Positions 1 through 6,285 of a stretch of 9,071 nucleotides of DNA are shown here, piece by piece. Positions within the stretch are counted from its first letter, which is position 1. Every line of letters begins with the position of its first letter. The stretch covers positions 1-9,071 of the forward strand of contig CAZJEW010000039.1 in assembly GCA_964545285.1 (NCBI GenBank), written 5' to 3'. Made by a program: the position numbers and the translations under genes. Source of the DNA: CAG-1000 sp964545285 (GTDB taxonomy: Bacteria; Bacillota_I; Bacilli_A; RF39; UBA660). The notes under the pieces are model-generated. The model was not told the origin of the DNA, searched no databases, and saw only the letters and a list, made by a program, of their open reading frames with translations.

Positions 1-609
1 AGATTAAGAGACCATGAAAAAGAAGAATTATCTTTTTATAGTAATGCTACTACTGATATTGAATATGAATTTCCATTTGGTTGGGGAGAACTTTGGGGAA
101 TAGCATCAAGAACTAATTATGATTTATCTCAACATATGAAATATAGTAATGAATCACTTGAATATTTAGATCCTGAAACTAATGAAAAATATATTCCTTA
201 TGTTATAGAACCTAGTTTAGGAGTTGAAAGATTATTTTTAACTATATTATGTAGTGCATATAATATTGAAAAATTAGAAAATGAAGATAGAATAGTACTT
301 AAATTACATCCTTGTTTATCTCCAATTAAAGTAAATATATTACCTTTAGTTAAAAAATATCATTCTGAAAAAGCATTAGAATTATATAAAAACTTATCTA
401 AATATTTTTCTTGTTCTTATGATGAAAGTGGATCTATCGGTAAAAGATATAGAAGGGGAGATGCAATTGGAACGCCTTTTGCTATTACTGTTGATGATAA
501 TACTTTAAATAATAATACTGTTACTTTGAGAGATAGAGATACTATGGAACAGATTACTTTAGATATTGATAAACTTAATAAGTATATTTCAGATAAACTA
601 ATTTTTTAA
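1..609 (+). CDS. glyQS: Glycyl-tRNA synthetase, single-chain class II type, 3' part (5' end outside window)
   Basis: This cytoplasmic enzyme charges tRNA-Gly with glycine for translation. The reading frame is open from the first base, so the gene begins upstream; 202 residues are visible, against roughly 460 for the family, leaving the catalytic core end and the anticodon-binding domain. Visible signatures are the FPFGWGELWGIA block (fragment residues about 25-36), class II motif 3 as EPSLGVERL (about 70-78, with the ATP-binding arginine), and the C-terminal anticodon-binding domain with DESGSIGKRYRR, EIGTPF-like IGTPFAIT and RDRDTMEQ. This is the homodimeric type found in Staphylococcus and many Firmicutes, not the alpha2beta2 GlyQ/GlyS type. 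The stop TAA lies inside an inverted repeat. Identification is by recalled family sequence and is very secure. Confidence 0.97.
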   Translation, partial: RLRDHEKEELSFYSNATTDIEYEFPFGWGELWGIASRTNYDLSQHMKYSNESLEYLDPETNEKYIPYVIEPSLGVERLFLTILCSAYNIEKLENEDRIVLKLHPCLSPIKVNILPLVKKYHSEKALELYKNLSKYFSCSYDESGSIGKRYRRGDAIGTPFAITVDDNTLNNNTVTLRDRDTMEQITLDIDKLNKYISDKLIF

Positions 610-639
610 TTAAAAATCAAAAAATTAGTTGCTACTAAT
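598..639 (+). repeat. Overlapping inverted repeats at the glyQS stop codon
   Basis: Two alternative hairpins can be drawn. The first pairs CTAATTTTTT (598-607) with AAAAAATTAG (619-628), a perfect 10-bp stem around an 11-base loop, with the left arm running into the glyQS stop codon. The second pairs ATTAGT (624-629) with ACTAAT (634-639) around TGCT. They share bases, so only one can form. No uninterrupted T-tract follows either, so I do not call a standard intrinsic terminator. In such AT-rich DNA chance pairing is a real possibility. The second hairpin also overlaps the -35 region of the sepF promoter. Confidence 0.35.
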
Positions 640-657
640 AATTTATTGTGTTAAAAT
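629..657 (+). promoter_or_regulatory. Extended -10 vegetative promoter for sepF-divIVA
   Basis: The -10 hexamer TAAAAT (652-657) is preceded by TGTGT (647-651), matching the Gram-positive extended -10 pattern TRTGN. A -35 candidate TTGCTA (629-634, four of six matches to TTGACA) sits 17 bases upstream. Transcription would start near 664, leaving a short leader containing the strong Shine-Dalgarno sequence at 674-680. The same TGTTARAAT core recurs ahead of the genes at 1610 and 2617, which strengthens the call. Confidence 0.6.
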
Positions 658-689
658 TGAATTGTATATAATAAAGGAGGAATTTTACT

Positions 690-1070
690 ATGGGACTTAA
701 AGAATTATTTAAACCTGCTGATGATGGTGAAGAAGAAGTTGAGTATGATTCTAAAGAAATAAAAGGAAGTAAAGATTTTAAAAATAAAACTATATTAGTT
801 GAGCCAAGAGCATTCTCTGAAGCACAACAAATAGCTGATTATTTAAAAACTAAAAATCAAGTTGTTGTTAATTTTAAAAGAGTTACTACTGATGTATCTA
901 AGAGAATAATGGATTTCCTTCATGGTATTGTATATGCTATAGATGGAACCATGCAAAAGTTAGGACCCGGTATTATAATTTGTGCTCCTAAAGGTTGTGA
1001 AATAGAAGGTAATATTTCAGAAGATGAAACAAAAAAAGGAGATAAAACTCCTGATATTGAAGAATGGTAA
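690..1070 (+). CDS. sepF: Cell division protein SepF
   Basis: SepF bundles FtsZ filaments at the division site and tethers the Z-ring to the membrane. The SepF fold covers residues about 34-108: VEPRAFSEAQQIADYL, then VVVNFKRV (58-65), KRIMDFLHGIVYAIDGTMQKLGPGIIICAP. It closely parallels Bacillus SepF (VNLQRI, RIVDFLSGTVYAIGGDIQRIG), including the C-terminal tryptophan. The N-terminal MGLKELFK is a minimal version of the membrane-binding amphipathic helix, followed by an acidic linker (DDGEEEVEYD). At 126 residues it is shorter than the 152 of B. subtilis, mainly through a shorter linker. The start is set by AAGGAGG (674-680), 9 bases before the ATG. It has its own promoter, and divIVA follows after 35 bases with no visible promoter or terminator between them, so the two are probably co-transcribed. 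Confidence 0.96.
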   Translation: MGLKELFKPADDGEEEVEYDSKEIKGSKDFKNKTILVEPRAFSEAQQIADYLKTKNQVVVNFKRVTTDVSKRIMDFLHGIVYAIDGTMQKLGPGIIICAPKGCEIEGNISEDETKKGDKTPDIEEW

Positions 1071-1096
1071 AAAATAAATATATTAGTAATTAATTG

Positions 1097-1101
1097 AGGT
1101 G
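1097..1101 (+). promoter_or_regulatory. Ribosome binding site that fixes the divIVA start
   Basis: AGGTG at 1097-1101, with the preceding G making GAGGTG from 1096, is complementary to the 16S rRNA 3' end and lies 4-6 bases before ATG 1106. An upstream in-frame TTG at 1094 overlaps this site and has no Shine-Dalgarno sequence of its own, so ATG 1106 is preferred. Confidence 0.65.
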
Positions 1102-1105
1102 TGCT

Positions 1106-1555
1106 ATGGAAAAATTTAATACTGTTTTCCGCGGCTATGATAAAAAACAAGTTCAAAATTGTCTTGATGAGATAATTAAGAATTATGAAGGCTTACTTAA
1201 TAAAAGTAAGAATACAGAAGCGGAGAACAAAAGATTAATTGAAAAATTATCATATTATGAGAGAATTGAAGAAACTCTTAATAGGGCAATATTTACAGCT
1301 GAAAATGCTAGTGATCAAATTAAAAATGCTGCTAGAAGAGAAAGTGAAACTATGATAAATGAGGCTAGAAGAAATGCTAGTAGAATAATTAATGATGCAT
1401 TACTTAAAGCAGAGAAAGCACAAGATCATGCAGACCAATTAAAAAGAAATACTAATATACTTAAAAGAAGAATTAAACAAATAATTGAAAATCAATTAGA
1501 AATAATAAATGAACTTGATAAAGTTGACTTTAGAGATACTGATAATAAATACTAG
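1106..1555 (+). CDS. divIVA: DivIVA, polar/septal curvature-sensing coiled-coil protein
   Basis: DivIVA assembles at negatively curved membrane (septa and poles) and recruits Min, chromosome-anchoring or wall-synthesis partners. The N-terminal DivIVA domain shows FRGYDKKQVQNCLDEIIKNYE (residues 8-28), with the membrane-inserting Phe-Arg pair as F8-R9. It is followed by a charged coiled coil to about residue 135. Several blocks match B. subtilis DivIVA: ERIEETLNRAI, NASRIINDALLKAEKA and IIENQLEIINE. At 149 residues it is a little shorter than B. subtilis (164); the N-terminal lead-in before the FRGYD loop is cut to seven residues and the C-terminal tail is short. A paralogous GpsB is unlikely because the full second coiled-coil segment is present. 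It lies directly behind sepF, where Bacillus has ylmG and ylmH in between. The stop codon is inside the terminator hairpin. Confidence 0.94.
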   Translation: MEKFNTVFRGYDKKQVQNCLDEIIKNYEGLLNKSKNTEAENKRLIEKLSYYERIEETLNRAIFTAENASDQIKNAARRESETMINEARRNASRIINDALLKAEKAQDHADQLKRNTNILKRRIKQIIENQLEIINELDKVDFRDTDNKY

Positions 1556-1576
1556 AAATGGTATTTATTTTAATTT
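1544..1576 (+). terminator. Intrinsic terminator-like hairpin over the divIVA stop codon
   Basis: AATAAATACTA (1544-1554) pairs with TGGTATTTATT (1559-1569), giving 11 base pairs with one G-U wobble, closed by a GAAA tetraloop (1555-1558) of the stable GNRA class. The tail TTAATTT follows at 1570-1576. The stem is AT-rich and the T-tract broken, so strength is uncertain. The TAG stop (1553-1555) sits at the top of the stem. The 3' arm overlaps the likely -35 zone of the next promoter. Confidence 0.55.
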
Positions 1577-1581
1577 ATAGA

Positions 1582-1592
1582 TATGTTAGAAT
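1582..1592 (+). promoter_or_regulatory. Extended -10 promoter for the gene at 1610
   Basis: TATGT (1582-1586) followed by TAGAAT (1587-1592) matches TRTGN plus a -10 hexamer. The 17-base-spaced upstream hexamer TTTATT (1564-1569) is a poor -35, as is tolerated for extended -10 promoters. Expected initiation is near 1599, giving a leader of only about 10 bases before ATG 1610. The 16-base block starting at 1582 matches the block at 2589 ahead of dnaE at 15 of 16 positions. Confidence 0.55.
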
Positions 1593-1609
1593 AATTTTAG
1601 TGATGTGAA

Positions 1610-2569
1610 ATGGATAAGGAAATTAAATTATATAAGCCAAGTGAAGATATGCCAAAAGATGATAATTGTTTTAGATTAAAAGTAATTAATAGTATTCCTA
1701 AAAGTAAGGAAGACATTAACCAAGATATAATTTATTTAGATGAATTCTTTCAAATGTATGATTGCATTTCTAAAACATCATCAAATGATGAAGATATTAT
1801 TATGTTATTATTTTCTTCTGCAATATCAATATTAAAATGTAAAATAGAATTATTTTATGAAAATCAATATTTAAAATATAATCCTGTTAATCAGGAATAT
1901 ATAAGACAAAAAAATTCTGAATTCTTAATAGAAATTAAAGATGAAATAGAAAAACATGCATCATTAAATAGGTCAACTACTATAAATAATTTAAGAATAC
2001 AAGAACTAATTAATATTTTACAAGCTTTTCCAGATAATATTGTTAAAGGTAATTTTTATTGTTCTAAGTATTTATATGCTTTCGAATATGCTAGAAGTGT
2101 CTTTTTAAATCAACAATTTAGCTTATTGCATCAAAATGGTATGTATTTAGGAACAAAGTCACCATCAAAAGACGATATAAATAGTATTAATTCAAAAATT
2201 GCTGAATGTTATTATAATATTTTATGTTGTAAAGACATGCAATCACAATTTTTAGGTGTATTAGAAGGTACTACTGATATAAGAAATGCAGATAAATCAA
2301 TAAAACTATTATTTAGAAGAGTACCTTTAGGAATGCTTCAACATTTTAGAAGTAATATAATTAATAGAAGTGCAGGAGATGAAGCTTTATTAATATTATA
2401 TATTATAGTTAATAGAAGTGCATCTTTTAGAACTGAAGATTTATTAAAATATTTTAGTGATGATGAAATTGAAGAGATTAAATATTCTTCAATGTATGCT
2501 GTTGATGAAAATAAAGATAATATGTTATTAAGTAGAAAAGTAACTATAGTTAAAGATCCTAAAAAATAA
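1610..2569 (+). CDS. Uncharacterised 319-residue cytoplasmic protein
   Basis: I do not recognise this protein. It is probably soluble: there is no signal peptide, and the only hydrophobic stretch (about 62-76, IIMLLFSSAISILK) is short and lies within a helical context. The N-terminus is hydrophilic (MDKEIKLYKPSEDMPKDD). The body looks mostly alpha-helical and the C-terminus is basic (VTIVKDPKK). A small internal repeat, INRSA (251-255) and VNRSA (267-271), also appears in the DNA as TTAATAGAAGTGCA at 2361 and 2409, 48 bases apart. Initiation is odd: there is no GGAG, only GTGAT (1600-1604), which could pair with the distal part of the anti-Shine-Dalgarno sequence 5 bases before the ATG. The gene has its own promoter and lies 47 bases before dnaE with no convincing terminator between them, so partial co-transcription is likely. 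No function is assigned. Base composition and codon use match the neighbours. Confidence 0.85.
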   Translation: MDKEIKLYKPSEDMPKDDNCFRLKVINSIPKSKEDINQDIIYLDEFFQMYDCISKTSSNDEDIIMLLFSSAISILKCKIELFYENQYLKYNPVNQEYIRQKNSEFLIEIKDEIEKHASLNRSTTINNLRIQELINILQAFPDNIVKGNFYCSKYLYAFEYARSVFLNQQFSLLHQNGMYLGTKSPSKDDINSINSKIAECYYNILCCKDMQSQFLGVLEGTTDIRNADKSIKLLFRRVPLGMLQHFRSNIINRSAGDEALLILYIIVNRSASFRTEDLLKYFSDDEIEEIKYSSMYAVDENKDNMLLSRKVTIVKDPKK

Positions 2570-2588
2570 TTATAATTATATATTAAAA

Positions 2589-2599
2589 TATGTTAAAAT
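2589..2599 (+). promoter_or_regulatory. Extended -10 promoter for dnaE
   Basis: TATGT (2589-2593) followed by TAAAAT (2594-2599) matches TRTGN plus a -10 hexamer. No recognisable -35 lies 17 bases upstream. Initiation would fall near 2606, so the mRNA would begin almost at the Shine-Dalgarno AGGAG (2607-2611), an unusually short leader. The distance from the -10 to the ATG is the same as for the gene at 1610. Confidence 0.5.
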
Positions 2600-2616
2600 A
2601 ATTTATAGGAGTTACT

Positions 2617-5496
2617 ATGAAATATATACCTCTTAATGTTAAAACTAATTATGAATTATTAAGTAGTATAATTAAGATTGATGACTTAATATATTTTGCT
2701 TTGGATAACAATATTAGTACTATAGGAGTAACAGATTCTAATATGTTTTCATGTATAGAGTTATATAACAAATGTAAAAAGAACTCCATTAAATTTATAA
2801 TTGGTGTTGAAATTGAAATCCTTAATATTATAATATATGCAAAGAATTACAAAGGATATGTAGCATTATGTAATATAGTTAGCAAAAAGAATTTAGATAT
2901 TATAGATATTGATTACATTAAAAGATATTCATATGATATAATTGTTTGCACATCATATAAAAATTACAATAATATTAAAGATTTGTTTGATATTGTTTAT
3001 ATTTATTATGATAATGAATCTGATAAAGATAACGCATTAATATTAAGTGACAATGTAATATATCTACCTAAAATATTATGTTTAGAGAAAAGTGATAATG
3101 AATATTTATTATATTTAGAACATATTAAACAAAAGAATACTATAAATGATTCAATTGATTTATATAATAATCATTATATTATTAATAATAATGAATTTGA
3201 TATTAATACTACAATAAAATTTAATACACTAATCAATATAGAATTTCCGAAAGTATCAAAACATATACCAATATATAGAGATGATGCTCTTGATTACTTA
3301 AAAGCTCTTTCTAAAAAAGGTTTAGAAAAAAGATTAAATAATTTAGTACCACAAGAGTATCAAATCAGATTACAATATGAATTATCTATTATAGAAAAAA
3401 TGGGATTTGTAAACTACTTTTTAATAGTTTATGATTTTGTTTTATTTGCTAAAAAGAATAATATTATGGTTGGTCCAGGAAGGGGAAGCGCTGCAGGTTC
3501 TTTAGTTAGTTATACATTAGGAATTACTGAAATAGATCCATTAAAGTATGGTTTGATATTTGAAAGGTTTTTAAATCCACAAAGAATTACTATGCCTGAT
3601 ATTGATGTTGATTTTGATAATACCAAAAGAGATGATGTAATAAATTACGTTAAAAACAAATATGGTGTTGATTATGTTGGCAATATTATTTCTTTTGATA
3701 CAATGCTTCCAAAGCAAGTATTAAGAGATGTTGCTAAAGTATTAAATATTGATCCTATAAAAGTTGACAGATTATGTAAAACTATTAATAAAGAAACAAA
3801 TTTTCAAGAACTTAAAAATAACAAAGAATTTGTTAAAATTATTAAAAGAAATATTGAATTTAACGAACTTGCAAGAATATCGAATAAGTTATGTGGATTA
3901 AAGAAAAATACAAGTACTCATGCTGCTGGAGTAGTAATGTCTGATATCAAATTATGTGATATTATGCCACTTTATAAAAGAGATGGTTCTATTCTTACTG
4001 GTTATTCAATGGAATATATTGAAGAATTGGGATTATTAAAAATGGATTTTTTAAGTATTAAAAATCTTAATACTATATTTAATATAATAAATGAAATTAA
4101 TAAGGATAAAATTAATATTGATATAAATAAAATTGATTTAAATGATTCTAAAACTTTAGAAATATTTAGAGATGCACATACTAGTGGTATATTTCAATTT
4201 GAATCCTCTGGAATGATGAGCTTTTTACATAAACTTAAAGCTAATAATTTTAATACTTTAGTTGATGCTATTGCTTTATATAGACCTGGACCTAGAGATA
4301 TGATTCCAACATATATTGCAAGAAAAGAAGGAAAAGAAAAAATAACATATCTAGTTAAAGAATTAGAACCAATTCTTAAAAGTACTTATGGTGTAATGAT
4401 ATATCAAGAGCAAGTATTAGAAATATTAAGAGTTATTGGTGGATATTCTTATGCAGAAGCAGATATTATAAGAAGAGCTATGTCAAAAAAGAAGGCTTCA
4501 GTTATTGAAACAGAAAAAAATAAATTTTTATCTGGAGTTACATCTAAAGGATATTCTTCATCTATTGGTATAGAATTATATGATCAAATAATCAAGTTTT
4601 CTAATTATGGATTTAATAAATCTCATTCTGTGGTGTATTCTGTTGTTGCTTTCCAAATGGCTTATTTGAAAGTTCATTATCCGTTATATTTTATGACATA
4701 TTTACTTAACATGAATAAATCAAGTGATAAAATTAAAGAATATATCGATGAGTCCAAACTATATAATATTGATTTTATTAAGATTTCTATTAATAATTCT
4801 TTTTCAGATTTTAAAATATATGGAAAAAAGATTATTATTCCTTTTACTATTATTAAAAATATTTCATATAATGTTTGTGATGAAATATTAATTGAAAGAA
4901 ATAAATCTATATTTAAAGATTTCTATGATTTTATGATTAGATGTTATGGAAAAAGTATTAATAGAAAAGTTGTAACATCTTTAATAGAATGTGGTGCTTT
5001 TGACGAGTTCAACATTAATAAAAAAGAATATATTGAGAATTTTGATATAATACTTAATTATATAACTTTATGTAAAGATATTGATGAATCATTATTAGAA
5101 AAACCAATTTTAGAAGAATATGATGATTATTCTGATAGTGAGGATATTGATCATGAAATAGAAAATTATGGATTTTATTTATCAAATCACCCTGTTACTA
5201 AAATTGATAGGAGTAAATATATTACTCTTGAAAATATTTATAATTATTTTAATAAGACTGTTTCTTCAATTCTTCTTGTTGATAGTATTAAGACTATTGT
5301 TACTAAAAATAATGAAAAAATGGCTTTTATTAAACTAAGTGATGAATATAAAACAATTGAAGGTGTAATATTTCCAAGAACATATTCAAAAATAATTATT
5401 GAAAAAGGTAAAATATATAATTTTATTTATAATGTAGAAAAAAGAAATGATATATATCAATTAATTATTATGAATATTAATACTATAAATTATTAA
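2617..5496 (+). CDS. dnaE: DNA polymerase III alpha subunit, DnaE type, compact form with degenerate PHP domain
   Basis: DnaE is a C-family replicative polymerase; in Bacilli with PolC it extends primers before hand-off. Layout: PHP domain (1 to about 200), palm with GPGRGSAAGS (286-295) and PDIDVDF (Asp328, 330, 332), third catalytic aspartate in LLKMDFL (D477), fingers/thumb blocks IFQFESSGM (526-533), YQEQ (596-599) and NYGFNKSHS (663-671 region), helix-hairpin-helix near 795, and an OB fold (about 882-959) at the end. Polymerase residues look intact. The PHP site does not: the HLHVHT ligand motif reads PLNVKT (5-10) and TDH reads TDS (39-41), while the E65 of GVE is kept. The PHP region is also well shorter than the roughly 270 residues typical, and total length is 959 against 1115 in B. 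subtilis DnaE. The QMGLF-type clamp motif is not apparent at about 810-845. AGGAG (2607-2611) sets the start. The domain order and the end at the OB fold fit DnaE rather than PolC. Confidence 0.95.
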   Translation: MKYIPLNVKTNYELLSSIIKIDDLIYFALDNNISTIGVTDSNMFSCIELYNKCKKNSIKFIIGVEIEILNIIIYAKNYKGYVALCNIVSKKNLDIIDIDYIKRYSYDIIVCTSYKNYNNIKDLFDIVYIYYDNESDKDNALILSDNVIYLPKILCLEKSDNEYLLYLEHIKQKNTINDSIDLYNNHYIINNNEFDINTTIKFNTLINIEFPKVSKHIPIYRDDALDYLKALSKKGLEKRLNNLVPQEYQIRLQYELSIIEKMGFVNYFLIVYDFVLFAKKNNIMVGPGRGSAAGSLVSYTLGITEIDPLKYGLIFERFLNPQRITMPDIDVDFDNTKRDDVINYVKNKYGVDYVGNIISFDTMLPKQVLRDVAKVLNIDPIKVDRLCKTINKETNFQELKNNKEFVKIIKRNIEFNELARISNKLCGLKKNTSTHAAGVVMSDIKLCDIMPLYKRDGSILTGYSMEYIEELGLLKMDFLSIKNLNTIFNIINEINKDKINIDINKIDLNDSKTLEIFRDAHTSGIFQFESSGMMSFLHKLKANNFNTLVDAIALYRPGPRDMIPTYIARKEGKEKITYLVKELEPILKSTYGVMIYQEQVLEILRVIGGYSYAEADIIRRAMSKKKASVIETEKNKFLSGVTSKGYSSSIGIELYDQIIKFSNYGFNKSHSVVYSVVAFQMAYLKVHYPLYFMTYLLNMNKSSDKIKEYIDESKLYNIDFIKISINNSFSDFKIYGKKIIIPFTIIKNISYNVCDEILIERNKSIFKDFYDFMIRCYGKSINRKVVTSLIECGAFDEFNINKKEYIENFDIILNYITLCKDIDESLLEKPILEEYDDYSDSEDIDHEIENYGFYLSNHPVTKIDRSKYITLENIYNYFNKTVSSILLVDSIKTIVTKNNEKMAFIKLSDEYKTIEGVIFPRTYSKIIIEKGKIYNFIYNVEKRNDIYQLIIMNINTINY

Positions 5497-5521
5497 ATCA
5501 TCTTATGATGATTTTAATTTT
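5495..5521 (+). terminator. Intrinsic terminator over the dnaE stop codon
   Basis: AAATCATC (5495-5502) and GATGATTT (5507-5514) form a perfect 8-bp stem around TTAT, followed by a T-rich tail (TTAATTTT to 5521, with more T runs to 5532). The TAA stop (5494-5496) overlaps the 5' arm. GC content is low, but position and shape fit a rho-independent terminator separating dnaE from the VTC operon. Confidence 0.6.
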
Positions 5522-5539
5522 CAAATATTTTTCACAACA

Positions 5540-5568
5540 TTTTCTTTGTACTTTCAATCAATTAGAAT
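5540..5568 (+). promoter_or_regulatory. Candidate promoter of the VTC-DUF4956-beta-helix operon
   Basis: A -10 hexamer TAGAAT (5563-5568) lies 17 bases after a weak -35 TTTTCT (5540-5545, three of six matches). There is no TG extension, unlike the three other vegetative promoters here, so it may be weaker or activator-dependent. Initiation near 5575 would leave the Shine-Dalgarno AAAGGA (5581-5586) just inside the transcript. It is placed correctly between the dnaE terminator and the operon. Confidence 0.4.
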
Positions 5569-5580
5569 AAATTAATATTG

Positions 5581-5586
5581 AAAGGA
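5581..5586 (+). promoter_or_regulatory. Ribosome binding site that fixes the VTC gene start
   Basis: AAAGGA lies 6 bases before ATG 5593. An in-frame TTG at 5578 is upstream of this site and cannot use it, so ATG 5593 is chosen. Confidence 0.6.
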
Positions 5587-5592
5587 AAAAAT

Positions 5593-6285
5593 ATGTTACT
5601 TGAAAAATTTTTTAGAGAAGAACAAAAGTATTATATTACCAAAGAACAATATAATTTAATTATTAATGGTATAAAAGATTATATTGTGAAGGATAAATAT
5701 TTTAAAGAACAAATATTTAGTATCTATTTTGATAATGATAATGATGATTTAATAATTAATTCATTAGATAAACCTGTTTATAAAGAAAAAATTAGATTAA
5801 GAAGTTATGGTATTCCAAACGATAAATCATTAGTTTTTTTTGAAATTAAAAAAAAGTATAATGGATTAGTTAATAAAAGAAGAATTATTATTAATTATAT
5901 TGATGCTAAAAATTATGTTAATAAAGGTATAGTTCCAAAATGTAATAAACAAATATTTAATGAAATTGACTATTGTTTTGAAAGATATAATTTAAAACCT
6001 AAGGTTTGTATTATGTATGCTAGAATAGCATATCTTGCTAAAAATGATTTATCTTTTAGAATTACTTTTGATAGTGATATTAAATGTAGTGATATAGATT
6101 CAAAATTCAATATTAAGTCTTTTAAAAGCAATGAAGATGAGGGCTATATTATGGAAATTAAATCTTTAAATGCAATTCCGTTATGGTTTATTAAAGTCTT
6201 GGATAATCTTAAAATTTATCCTTGCTCTTATTCTAAATATGGAGAAATATACAAAAATATAAAGGAGAGTGAAGTGTATGTTTAA
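5593..6285 (+). CDS. VTC-domain protein, polyphosphate polymerase-like (CYTH/triphosphate tunnel fold)
   Basis: This belongs to the VTC family, whose yeast member Vtc4 builds inorganic polyphosphate from ATP inside a triphosphate tunnel. The 230 residues are essentially the catalytic domain alone. The expected tunnel residues can be read in order: RxExKY as R8-E10-K12-Y13, YFDN (45-48), the RLR pair R68/R70, FEIKKK (83-88, E84 and K86), KRR (95-97), R144 in YARIAY, RITFD (156-160), MEIK with E188 and K190, and SKY (214-216). No transmembrane segment or SPX domain is present, so it should be cytoplasmic and held near the membrane by a partner. Its last 8 bases overlap the DUF4956 gene, implying translational coupling. 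Family assignment is strong; polyphosphate synthesis is inferred from the family, since many bacterial members are untested and another triphosphate substrate is possible. Confidence 0.88.
   Translation: MLLEKFFREEQKYYITKEQYNLIINGIKDYIVKDKYFKEQIFSIYFDNDNDDLIINSLDKPVYKEKIRLRSYGIPNDKSLVFFEIKKKYNGLVNKRRIIINYIDAKNYVNKGIVPKCNKQIFNEIDYCFERYNLKPKVCIMYARIAYLAKNDLSFRITFDSDIKCSDIDSKFNIKSFKSNEDEGYIMEIKSLNAIPLWFIKVLDNLKIYPCSYSKYGEIYKNIKESEVYV
6261..6269 (+). promoter_or_regulatory. Ribosome binding site inside the VTC gene for the DUF4956 gene
   Basis: AAAGGAGAG lies within the 3' end of the VTC coding region, with GGAG (6264-6267) 10 bases before ATG 6278. The in-frame GTG at 6269 overlaps the site and is rejected as a start. 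Confidence 0.6.

Noticed and set aside
667..672. Perfect TATAAT as a sepF -10 box
   Set aside because: Transcription would start near 679, removing the Shine-Dalgarno sequence at 674-680. The extended -10 at 652-657 leaves it intact.
1094..1105. TTG 1094 as divIVA start
   Set aside because: It overlaps the ribosome binding site and adds residues absent from the family; ATG 1106 is correctly spaced.
920..1156. Minus-strand open frame of 78 codons
   Set aside because: It lies antisense over the well-supported sepF gene and the divIVA start, has no ribosome binding site I can see, and its sequence matches no family I know.
2567..2588. AT palindrome (TAATTATAATTA) after the gene at 1610 as a terminator
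   Set aside because: Folded on itself it leaves no loop, has no GC pairs and no T-tract; this is common in such AT-rich DNA.
5546..5568. TTGTAC (5546-5551) as -35 for the VTC operon
   Set aside because: The spacer to the -10 at 5563 would be 11 bases, too short for a vegetative promoter.
5578..5592. TTG 5578 as VTC gene start
   Set aside because: It precedes the only Shine-Dalgarno sequence, and the VTC domain begins right after ATG 5593.
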